Below are positions 36,195 to 43,921 of a stretch of DNA of 45,864 nt, piece by piece (position 1 is the stretch's first letter; the number at the start of each line of letters is the position of its first letter). Under the pieces are notes generated by a model. That model worked only from the letters and a program-made list of their open reading frames with translations. It was not told where the DNA came from and did not search any database. This DNA comes from a bacterium (GTDB lineage: Bacteria; SZUA-79; Acidulodesulfobacterales; Acidulodesulfobacteraceae), in NCBI GenBank assembly GCA_021822485.1, contig JAKAQP010000009.1:1-45864 (forward strand), in the 5' to 3' direction. A program made the position numbers and the translations under genes.

Positions 36195-36839
36195 ATGAAA
36201 TTTTACACCATACCGACTGGACCTTTTGAAGTAAATACTTATATTGTATTCGACGATAACGCAGGAGAAGCCGCAAACAAAAAAAGAGAAGGATTTATAA
36301 TAGACCCGGGCGGACAGGAAAAGAAAATAGAAAAAATAATCAAAGACGAAAATATCGATTTAAAATTTATACTTAATACCCACTGCCATATAGACCATGT
36401 TTTAATGGATAATTATTTTAAGGAAAAATACGGAATCGATATAATAGCGGCGAAAGAAGAAGAGTATATACTTCAAAACTTGGAAGAACAGGCGGAATAT
36501 CTCGGTTTTGAATATACGGGAGACGTCGTAATAGACAGGTATTTAAAAGACGGCGAAATTATAGAAATCGAAAGCATTAAAATCCTTCCTATTTTTACCC
36601 CGGGACATTCCCCCGGCGGCGTCTCGTTTTTGATAAACGATACGCATCTTTTCAGCGGCGATACGCTTTTTAGAAATACCGTGGGAAGAACCGATATTTT
36701 GGGCGGTTCTTCGGAACAGTTAATAGGTTCGATTAAAAATAAACTTATGGTCTTAGAAGATACTTTAAAGGTTTATCCGGGTCACGGCGAACCCACTACC
36801 ATAGGATACGAAAGAAAATTTAATCCTTATTTAATATGA
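36195..36839 (+). CDS. Metallo-beta-lactamase-fold hydrolase, glyoxalase II-like
   Basis: A 214-residue MBL-fold protein. Metal ligands are in NTHCHIDHV, TPGHSPGGVSF, FSGDTLFRNTVGRTD and VYPGHGEPTTIGYE, the order seen in glyoxalase II-like (YcbL-type) enzymes. A thioester is the likely substrate class, but no specific one can be given. An AAAAGG site precedes the ATG, and coaBC follows after seven bases, so the two are probably co-transcribed. Confidence 0.9.
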   Translation: MKFYTIPTGPFEVNTYIVFDDNAGEAANKKREGFIIDPGGQEKKIEKIIKDENIDLKFILNTHCHIDHVLMDNYFKEKYGIDIIAAKEEEYILQNLEEQAEYLGFEYTGDVVIDRYLKDGEIIEIESIKILPIFTPGHSPGGVSFLINDTHLFSGDTLFRNTVGRTDILGGSSEQLIGSIKNKLMVLEDTLKVYPGHGEPTTIGYERKFNPYLI

Positions 36840-36845
36840 TTTAAT

Positions 36846-38048
36846 ATGAGTTTGCATAATAAAAACATTCTTTTATGCATTACCGGTTCTATCTCTTGCT
36901 ACAAAAGCATCGATTTATACAGGAGACTTAAAAAAGCCGGCGCAAAAGTAAAAATTATCGTCAGCGATGCGGCGACGAAGTTTATTTCGCCTTATATTTT
37001 TGAATCTTTCGGCGAAGAGGTTTTTGAAGACGATGCGTTTAAAAGCCCGCTTTCGCATATCGATTTGTCGAAATTTGCCGATATTATACTTATAGCCCCC
37101 GCTACGTATAACACGATTAACAAACTTGCCGCGGGCATAGCCGACACCCTTATAACGCTGACGGTTGCGGCTTCGCCGGATAAGCCCAAACTCCTCGTTC
37201 CTGCTATGAATCCGAATATGTACGCCAATAAAATATTAAAAGATAATCTTAATAAATTGGCGAAACACAATTTTTACGTCGTTTCGCCGGAAACCGGAAA
37301 CGCCGCCTGCGGGGATTTCGGCGAAGGCAAATTTCCGGAAATAGACGATATTATTTTCGGCGTCGAGTCGGTTTTTAAAAAAAAAACGCTTAATGGCAGG
37401 AAGGTTTTGGTTACTGCCGGAGCTACGAGGGAATATTTCGACCCGGTCAGGTTTATGTCAAACGGTTCAAGCGGCAAAATGGGCATAAGCATAGCAAATG
37501 CGGCGCTTAAGGCAGGCGCCGAAGTTAAGCTTATAGCCCTTAATATCGACGACCGCATTCAATATATAAACAGGCGTATAAAAATTATAAGCCGCACGGA
37601 TTTTAACGGCCTTAAAGAATCTTTGTTCGACGAATTTAAGAAATCCGATATTCTTTTTATGGCGGCGGCAGTCTCGGATTACGGTTTTAAAGAAAAAAGC
37701 CCCGTGAAGATTAAAAAAAGCGGCAATACGGGCGCGGGCGGCACACTTAAAGTCGAGCTTATGCAAAACGAAGATTTATTAAAAGCCGTTTCCAAAATCA
37801 AAAAAGACGGACAGATAGTTTTCGGTTTTGCCGCCGAAACCGGTTCCGCAATAGAAAACGGACGAAAAAAACTTTCCGAGAAGTCCCTCGACTACATTTT
37901 TGTCAACGACGTGTCCAAAGATATTATCGGCGGCGACGAGAACGAGGGCTTTTTAATAACGAAAGCCGGCGAGGTAAATAGATTTGAAAGAGAAAAGAAG
38001 GAGAGCCTTGCGGAAAAACTGATTGAAGAGATAAGTTTTCCTGCCTGA
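36846..38048 (+). CDS. coaBC: Bifunctional phosphopantothenoylcysteine decarboxylase/phosphopantothenate-cysteine ligase
   Basis: A 400-residue fusion for the second and third steps of coenzyme A synthesis. The N-terminal CoaC flavodomain has CITGSISCYKSIDLYRRL, the catalytic His in SHIDLSKFADIILIAPATYN and the PAMNPNMY motif. The CoaB ligase begins around residue 185 with KVLVTAGATREYFDPVRFMS and NGSSGKMG, then FMAAAVSDYGFKEKS. All key residues are present. CoaD, the next enzyme, is at 20.7 kb. It is closely spaced after the MBL gene. Confidence 0.95.
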   Translation: MSLHNKNILLCITGSISCYKSIDLYRRLKKAGAKVKIIVSDAATKFISPYIFESFGEEVFEDDAFKSPLSHIDLSKFADIILIAPATYNTINKLAAGIADTLITLTVAASPDKPKLLVPAMNPNMYANKILKDNLNKLAKHNFYVVSPETGNAACGDFGEGKFPEIDDIIFGVESVFKKKTLNGRKVLVTAGATREYFDPVRFMSNGSSGKMGISIANAALKAGAEVKLIALNIDDRIQYINRRIKIISRTDFNGLKESLFDEFKKSDILFMAAAVSDYGFKEKSPVKIKKSGNTGAGGTLKVELMQNEDLLKAVSKIKKDGQIVFGFAAETGSAIENGRKKLSEKSLDYIFVNDVSKDIIGGDENEGFLITKAGEVNRFEREKKESLAEKLIEEISFPA

Positions 38049-38187
38049 ATTTATGGTATAATAAAAAAAACAGTATAATAAAAAAAACTTGACAGAATAT
38101 TTTATAAGAGATATGATTAAATTGTAGATGATTCGTTAAAATTATATTTTTTTTTAAAAACATTTTTAAAATTGTGGGGAGGATGCG

Positions 38188-40380
38188 ATGAAGAACGAAT
38201 TACCTTTTTTTAAAAAAAGTTTCTTTTCTTTAATTGTAATTTTAATGTTTTTAAGTGCGGGGACCGTTCTTTTTTCCGGTTGCGGATCGGGAGGAAGGGG
38301 AGGTCCGACCAGCTTAGCCCCGTCTTCCACTTCTCCTTTAGTATCCCCCGCCATAACGGCGACTATTTCCCTTTCGGCTTCTTCTACCGGGGCTGGTTCG
38401 TTTTCGCCTAACGGGCAATATTTTTATGCAAGCACCGGTAACGGCGTAGATGTTATAAGTACGGTTACTGGAGCATTGGTAACGACCCTGCCTGTCAGCG
38501 GGACTCCTCACGGACCTATTACTTTTTCCGGTCCTTCCGATATTTATGTTCAGACTGCTACTTCTCCTTCTTCTTCGGATATATATACAATTAATCCCTT
38601 AACTAATTCTATTTCGGCGCCGTCTTCGACCACGGCGGTAGCGGGAATGTTTCCGTCAAACAAGCATACAGACGGCGGATATACTATCTGGGGATGGGCA
38701 AATAAGCTTTCAATAGTTTCTTTGCCGTCGCTTGCCGTTGCGGGAACCATTAATCCCGTTGATTCTTCGATGAAATATTCTACAGACCCGGGCGAATGGA
38801 CTGCCGTAAACCCGATTTATCCTTACGGCTATGTCTCTTTGCGCGGCGCGGGAGAAGTCTTCGTCGTGGATTTAAATCCATCGAGCGCAACCTACGGCAC
38901 GGTTATAAAGACTATACCCACTATGGTTTCCGGCACGCAGACTTACGGTCCGTGCGATGCCACCGTAAGCAGTAACGGAAATTATCTCTATGTTCCGGTA
39001 TTCGGCGATACGGGTGTCGGCGAACCTGCCGTTTCGCCCGGTTATGTGCTTGTTATAGACGTCAACCCAAATAGTCCCACATACGGACAAATCATTCAGC
39101 AGGTTGACGCTCCGAGCGGGTTTACCACCATAATGGCAACGGTTGCGCCTAACAATCAATATCTTGCCATAGAAGGCTCTGGCGGAGAGCTGTATTATAC
39201 CGTTAATCCCTCCACAGGTCTTATAACGAATCCGACTTCTCCGTACGAGTTAACCTCTCTTGCGGGAGCAAATACCGACGAGTTTACGCCGGGGAGCAAC
39301 AGGGACTTCGTAATGGACGGCTCTAATGTGGATGTTGTAACTATGGTAAACGGAACTTCTCCTTTAGTATCCCCCGCCATAACGGCGACTATTTCCCTTT
39401 CGGCTTCTTCTACCGGGGCTGGTTCGTTTTCGCCTAACGGGCAATATTTTTATGCAAGCACCGGTAACGGCGTAGATGTTATAAGTACGGTTACTGGAGC
39501 ATTGGTAACGACCCTGCCTGTCAGCGGGACTCCTCACGGACCTATTACTTTTTCCGGTCCTTCCGATATTTATGTTCAGACTGCTACTTCTCCTTCTTCT
39601 TCGGATATATATACAATTAATCCCTTAACTAATTCTATTTCGGCGCCGTCTTCGACCACGGCGGTAGCGGGAATGTTTCCGTCAAACAAGCATACAGACG
39701 GCGGATATACTATCTGGGGATGGGCAAATAAGCTTTCAATAGTTTCTTTGCCGTCGCTTGCCGTTGCGGGAACCATTAATCCCGTTGATTCTTCGATGAA
39801 ATATTCTACAGACCCGGGCGAATGGACTGCCGTAAACCCGATTTATCCTTACGGCTATGTCTCTTTGCGCGGCGCGGGAGAAGTCTTCGTCGTGGATTTA
39901 AATCCATCGAGCGCAACCTACGGCACGGTTATAAAGACTATACCCACTATGGTTTCCGGCACGCAGACTTACGGTCCGTGCGATGCCACCGTAAGCAGTA
40001 ACGGAAATTATCTCTATGTTCCGGTATTCGGCGATACGGGTGTCGGCGAACCTGCCGTTTCGCCCGGTTATGTGCTTGTTATAGACGTCAACCCAAATAG
40101 TCCCACATACGGACAAATCATTCAGCAGGTTGACGCTCCGAGCGGGTTTACCACCATAATGGCAACGGTTGCGCCTAACAATCAATATCTTGCCATAGAA
40201 GGCTCTGGCGGAGAGCTGTATTATACCGTTAATCCCTCCACAGGTCTTATAACGAATCCGACTTCTCCGTACGAGTTAACCTCTCTTGCGGGAGCAAATA
40301 CCGACGAGTTTACGCCGGGGAGCAACAGGGACTTCGTAATGGACGGCTCTAATGTGGATGTTGTAACTATGGTGCCATAA
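38188..40380 (+). CDS. Lipoprotein of two identical beta-propeller-like copies
   Basis: A 730-residue exported lipoprotein: basic start, hydrophobic core, then lipobox FSGC at about 28-31 and a Gly/Ser linker. The rest is two consecutive 342-residue copies with the same sequence. Each contains blade-like units of the YVTN/lactonase type (NGQYFYASTGNGVDVISTVT, NGNYLYVPVFGDTGVG, NNQYLAIEGSGGELYYTVNP) rich in Ser, Thr, Gly and Pro, with few charged residues. No catalytic or heme motif is seen. It probably displays ligand- or matrix-binding propellers on the cell surface or in the periplasm. It has a GGGGAGG site before the ATG. First of five consecutive exported-protein genes. Confidence 0.75.
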   Translation: MKNELPFFKKSFFSLIVILMFLSAGTVLFSGCGSGGRGGPTSLAPSSTSPLVSPAITATISLSASSTGAGSFSPNGQYFYASTGNGVDVISTVTGALVTTLPVSGTPHGPITFSGPSDIYVQTATSPSSSDIYTINPLTNSISAPSSTTAVAGMFPSNKHTDGGYTIWGWANKLSIVSLPSLAVAGTINPVDSSMKYSTDPGEWTAVNPIYPYGYVSLRGAGEVFVVDLNPSSATYGTVIKTIPTMVSGTQTYGPCDATVSSNGNYLYVPVFGDTGVGEPAVSPGYVLVIDVNPNSPTYGQIIQQVDAPSGFTTIMATVAPNNQYLAIEGSGGELYYTVNPSTGLITNPTSPYELTSLAGANTDEFTPGSNRDFVMDGSNVDVVTMVNGTSPLVSPAITATISLSASSTGAGSFSPNGQYFYASTGNGVDVISTVTGALVTTLPVSGTPHGPITFSGPSDIYVQTATSPSSSDIYTINPLTNSISAPSSTTAVAGMFPSNKHTDGGYTIWGWANKLSIVSLPSLAVAGTINPVDSSMKYSTDPGEWTAVNPIYPYGYVSLRGAGEVFVVDLNPSSATYGTVIKTIPTMVSGTQTYGPCDATVSSNGNYLYVPVFGDTGVGEPAVSPGYVLVIDVNPNSPTYGQIIQQVDAPSGFTTIMATVAPNNQYLAIEGSGGELYYTVNPSTGLITNPTSPYELTSLAGANTDEFTPGSNRDFVMDGSNVDVVTMVP
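38329..40373 (+). repeat. Tandem 1,026-bp duplication, copies apparently identical
   Basis: 38329-39347 and 39355-40373 (1,019 bases each) look identical by direct reading, offset by exactly 1,026 bases (342 codons), with seven differing bases between. The period is a multiple of three, so the frame is kept. Identity at third-codon positions points to a very recent event, gene conversion, or an assembly join. Confidence 0.9.
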
Positions 40381-40509
40381 TGTTTTCGAACGGGCGATGC
40401 GATGCCGCATGTTTATATAATAGTATAATTATAATAAAAAATGGGAATAATAAGAATTTTATTATGACCATATATGCGAATATAATAGAAAAGGAGGTGA
40501 TTGTCCCAA

Positions 40510-40740
40510 ATGAAGCGGTTAAACTTTATAAGCAAGGCCTTTTTAGCCGTTCTATTGCTGATGCTTGCTGTAGCGTTGGGAGGAACTTTTAGCGCTGTGC
40601 ACGTCCATACAGGCTCGAATTATGTAGGAAGCGGGTTTGGCGAAGGATTAAGCACAGGTTCTTCCGGAGGCTCCGGCGGCGGCGGTGGTGGCGGCGGCGG
40701 TGGTGGCGGCGGTGGCGGCGGTGGCGGATGCGGAGGCTAA
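40510..40740 (+). CDS. Small exported Gly-rich protein with a near-terminal cysteine
   Basis: A 76-residue protein. A basic start (MKRLNFISK) and hydrophobic helix (AFLAVLLLMLAVALGG) form a signal peptide; a short HVHTGSNYVGSGFGEG segment follows; the C-terminal 25 or so residues are an almost pure glycine run ending CGG. The ATG at 40510 is preferred over TTG 40501, which lies on the Shine-Dalgarno. The AAGGAGGTGA at 40491-40500 is a perfect full-length anti-16S match, the strongest in the window, so the product is likely abundant. A structural surface polymer, a metal-binding peptide or a modified-peptide precursor are possibilities; I do not recognise the family. Confidence 0.65.
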   Translation: MKRLNFISKAFLAVLLLMLAVALGGTFSAVHVHTGSNYVGSGFGEGLSTGSSGGSGGGGGGGGGGGGGGGGGGCGG

Positions 40741-40818
40741 TCTCGGGCATATTCGCCACTTAAGCTTTTTGCTCTTTACCGCTGGATTAACTTTAAATTA
40801 AATAAATTAAAAAAAATA

Positions 40819-40931
40819 ATGAAGGTGTTAGAGAGTAGTCAGCCGTATGGCCGAAGGCAACGGACCGCCTTAAACGCGTAAACATGTGCATATTAAAGTA
40901 AATTTTAAGGGCGGTTCGCCGCTTTTGGCTG
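40819..40931 (+). promoter_or_regulatory. Possible transcription attenuator with a 20-codon leader ORF
   Basis: Leader of the downstream barrel gene. A hairpin GCGG-TTCG-CCGC (40911-40922) followed by TTTT is a plausible terminator. The arm ACCGCCTTAAA (40864-40874) can pair instead with 40904-40915, which uses the same bases and would prevent the hairpin. Outer arms CAGCC (40840-40844) and GGCTG (40927-40931) also pair. An ORF of 20 codons (40819-40881, MKVLESSQPYGRRQRTALNA) ends next to the alternative arm but lacks a ribosome site. No known riboswitch class was recognised. Confidence 0.4.
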
Positions 40932-41006
40932 TATAATTTTTTAGGTTTTTTTAGACGCGCATTTATTAATTATTTTATAAAAACCGCAATGGTGAGGAGG
41001 ATAGCG

Positions 41007-42749
41007 ATGGATAAGCGGCTTAAGGTTAGATTAAGCTTGGCCCTGATGATTTTTTCGTTATTAATCTGGTGTTTTTATCCCGTAAAAAATTCATTCGGGG
41101 CGGGATATAAGAAGGACGGCATCGGCGTAAGTTTGTCCGGGTATTATGTAGGGAAAGGATATTGGTCAATGAATCAAGTTCAATATTTCAATTCTTTATC
41201 CCAATATCCAGACAACAACACGTTTCAAACATTTTTTCAGGCATTAAGACTGTTCACGAAAATCAGTTATGGACCCAAAGTGTATAATGAACCGCTTGCA
41301 ACACTTTTTACCGAGGTTGATTTGACCAATGATTATATTCCTACGGGATTAGCTGGTAACGGATATGGATCAAACGGCTGGCAGAATTTTGGTTTTACCC
41401 CGGCGCCGGTAGGATTTAACCATGATTTCAACACCTTTGGGCTAAAACAGGCTTATTTGCGGCTTATGACTCCTGCCGGAGCATTTCTTATAGGCAGGAT
41501 GCCGGTGTATTTAGGCCTCGGTATAGCTATGAATACGTATGCCGATGCGATAGGGGATTATTTTCCCGTCGATAATAAAAAATGGGCGGTATTCGGAGGC
41601 GTTTTAATAGGAAATGAGACAATAGCCGGAAACGGACTTTATAGCGCCTCAGCAGGGGTGTATCCTCCTCCAAATGCTGCTTATACGCATATTCAGATGG
41701 GTACAATGCCGCTCTTAGCCGTGGTATTGAGAAAGCCTATAAACGATATAACAGGCAGCGCTTGGATTTCCGAGGCGCATCTAAATCAGTGGGGGGCTTA
41801 TTTTCAGCCGGCAGCCGTGGGTTATCAAGAAAGTGTATATCCCGGCGCATTCACTAACGGCTCAACCGCTCAGAGCGAAAACGCCGATTATCCGACTTTA
41901 AATGTAACCTTCGGGGGTTTGAGCGCCACATACTCAAATGATTCGGGGACAGTGGTAAGCGGGGAGTTCGATTATTTTCGGGGAAGCGTAGTTCCATCGT
42001 CAAACCTTGCGGCTAAAGCCGTTACTCCGCTTTCTTCTCCCGCATCCGTTTACTATGCAAACGGTGTGCCAAATATAAATCTATCCGCGTCTACTATTAT
42101 ACCTCTTCCCGTTTACAATGCCGGCGGAAAGGACAAGATAGATTCATGGGATATTTATTTGACGGCGCAGACTTTGCTGAATACCCCTTATTTTCCTTTG
42201 ACCATAGGCGGCAAATTCGGCGCAGGCTCTCCAATTGCGGCAGGTCATTACGATTTTACGTACTTTTCTCAGCTTGAAAATAATTCGACGTTTTTCGGCG
42301 ACGTGATAGACGGTTATCAAGCTATACAGATATCCGCTCCAGGAATGGCGTATATGTATGGACCTATCCCTATGAGTACCGACCTTGCCAACAGATATGC
42401 AATAATGGGATATATAAAAGAGCACCTGCCGGGCAATAATTCATTGAGGGAATCGGTTATATATGCAAGGTGGCTTAAAACGGCGCTTAATATCAATGGA
42501 ACCAACTATCAGATGTTCGGAGGCCACAATATAGGAACGGAGTTTGATTTAAACTTCACGCATAAATTTTCGAAAACCATAAGATTAAAATTGTGGGCAA
42601 GCACGGTGATAACCGGCAAAGGATTGGACAGTTTCAGTTATCCGGTTCCATCGACAGGCGAAACTAATCCGGCGCCGACATCCGTTCCCGTTTACGCATA
42701 CCATAATAAAATATACGCGCTCGGCACGGCATTCGTGTGGGCATTTTAA
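41007..42749 (+). CDS. Large outer-membrane beta-barrel (porin-like) protein
   Basis: A 580-residue protein with a signal peptide (hydrophobic LSLALMIFSLLIWCFYP, cleavage near SFG-AG). The mature part has many amphipathic strands rich in Tyr, Phe, Gly and Asn (GIGVSLSGYYVGKGYWSMN, FGLKQAYLRLMTPAGAFLI), long loops, and ends in WAF, a terminal aromatic typical of proteins folded by the BAM machinery. The ATG at 41007 follows AGGAGG (40995-41000); the upstream ATG at 40989 lacks such a site. I cannot assign it to a named porin family. It lies in the middle of the exported-protein run, so it may be the outer-membrane pore or anchor of that set. Confidence 0.7.
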   Translation: MDKRLKVRLSLALMIFSLLIWCFYPVKNSFGAGYKKDGIGVSLSGYYVGKGYWSMNQVQYFNSLSQYPDNNTFQTFFQALRLFTKISYGPKVYNEPLATLFTEVDLTNDYIPTGLAGNGYGSNGWQNFGFTPAPVGFNHDFNTFGLKQAYLRLMTPAGAFLIGRMPVYLGLGIAMNTYADAIGDYFPVDNKKWAVFGGVLIGNETIAGNGLYSASAGVYPPPNAAYTHIQMGTMPLLAVVLRKPINDITGSAWISEAHLNQWGAYFQPAAVGYQESVYPGAFTNGSTAQSENADYPTLNVTFGGLSATYSNDSGTVVSGEFDYFRGSVVPSSNLAAKAVTPLSSPASVYYANGVPNINLSASTIIPLPVYNAGGKDKIDSWDIYLTAQTLLNTPYFPLTIGGKFGAGSPIAAGHYDFTYFSQLENNSTFFGDVIDGYQAIQISAPGMAYMYGPIPMSTDLANRYAIMGYIKEHLPGNNSLRESVIYARWLKTALNINGTNYQMFGGHNIGTEFDLNFTHKFSKTIRLKLWASTVITGKGLDSFSYPVPSTGETNPAPTSVPVYAYHNKIYALGTAFVWAF

Positions 42750-42786
42750 GATATTTTAAACTTATTTTATTTGCGCGCGCGGGCTG

Positions 42787-43794
42787 ATGAAAAAACCAAA
42801 AGCAGTTATAGCGACTATGTTTCTTTTTGTTGTTCTTATAATCGTCAGCGCGTTATTCTATCATTATAAGTTTGGCGCAGACATTATAGTTATTAGAAAC
42901 ATCAAGATTGGGAGTCCCCCATTGGCGAGATCCCCTTATGGAATGGCTGTATCAAAAAACAACGACATATATGTTGCGGTCGGCGGTTTTAATAACGTAA
43001 TCGAACTCAGTAATTCCGGAAAATATACAAAGAGTTTAGCGGCGGATTGGGCGCCTTCAGGGGTAGTTATAGGCAGAAACGGCAATATTTATGTAACGAC
43101 GGGAAGCGGCTATTTAATAAAATTTAGCAAATCCGGCAAGTTTTTAAAGCAGGTTTTTACGGGGATAACTTCAAGCGGAATCGCTATAGGGCCTGACGGT
43201 AATATTTATGTCGCTCCGATTCATGCGGGTCATATCGTCAAATTAAGCCGCTCCTTAAAAATCTTAAAGGTATTTCCTGCGGGAAAATCGACTTATACCG
43301 TTGCTTTGAATAAATCTGGCGATATTTATGTCGCAAACTTTTTAAAAAAGGGCACGATAACGGAATTATCTCCGCAGGGCAAAATTATATCCGTTTTTAA
43401 GGCGGGAAATAAGCCTGAAGGCATGGCAATCGGCAAAAAAGGCAACATTTACGTGACGACATACTATACCGACGAGGTAATGAAATTTACAAAAAACGGA
43501 AAATTTATAGGCAAGGTTTATTTAAAAGGCAATCCTTACTCCATCGCTTTAAGCACCACTGGTACAATGTTTATCGCATGTATAAATTCCAACTATGTTT
43601 ACAAGTTGAACCGCCGTGGGAAAATACTTAATAAGTTTAAAACCGGCAAGTGGCCTAATTATGTTGCCATCGATAAAACCGGCAACGTCTGGGTGTCGGA
43701 TGCCGGTTCGGCGGAGGTAACGGAGATTAAAAATATTACGAAGGGAAGACAATTTTTTCCATATAAAGGTCCCGTTTGGGAAACGAGTTTTTAA
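42787..43794 (+). CDS. Membrane-anchored NHL-type beta-propeller protein
   Basis: A 335-residue protein with one N-terminal hydrophobic anchor (VIATMFLFVVLIIVSALFYH) and no lipobox. The remainder is about seven repeats of some 40 residues with the NHL/Vgb-type pattern, such as GVVIGRNGNIYVTTGSG, GIAIGPDGNIYVAP, GMAIGKKGNIYVTTYY and YVAIDKTGNVWVSDAGS. Lys is frequent. NHL propellers usually bind proteins or sugars; virginiamycin B lyase is an enzymatic relative, but its catalytic residues cannot be confirmed here. It lies 37 bp after the barrel gene, behind a GC-alternating GCGCGCGC tract at 42773-42780 unusual for this genome, with no clear ribosome site. Confidence 0.75.
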   Translation: MKKPKAVIATMFLFVVLIIVSALFYHYKFGADIIVIRNIKIGSPPLARSPYGMAVSKNNDIYVAVGGFNNVIELSNSGKYTKSLAADWAPSGVVIGRNGNIYVTTGSGYLIKFSKSGKFLKQVFTGITSSGIAIGPDGNIYVAPIHAGHIVKLSRSLKILKVFPAGKSTYTVALNKSGDIYVANFLKKGTITELSPQGKIISVFKAGNKPEGMAIGKKGNIYVTTYYTDEVMKFTKNGKFIGKVYLKGNPYSIALSTTGTMFIACINSNYVYKLNRRGKILNKFKTGKWPNYVAIDKTGNVWVSDAGSAEVTEIKNITKGRQFFPYKGPVWETSF

Positions 43795-43921
43795 AAAAAG
43801 GAAGGAAGTCACCCTGCCTTAGGCGCTAAAAAATTTGCCTTGACTTAGGTAGAGTAGCAAAGTTATTTCAGGTTACTTAATTAATATTAATTTAACTAAA
43901 CTTATCAAAATGGGGGATGAG

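Noticed and set aside
38550-40185. Antisense ORFs inside the duplicated propeller gene
   Set aside because: They occur in both copies at the same offset simply because the DNA is duplicated; they have no ribosome sites and no protein-like features.
40660-40740. Glycine run as a non-coding GGC/GGT microsatellite only
   Set aside because: It is in frame with a clear signal peptide, follows a perfect ribosome site and ends in CGG and a stop; a short repeat expansion within a real gene is more likely.
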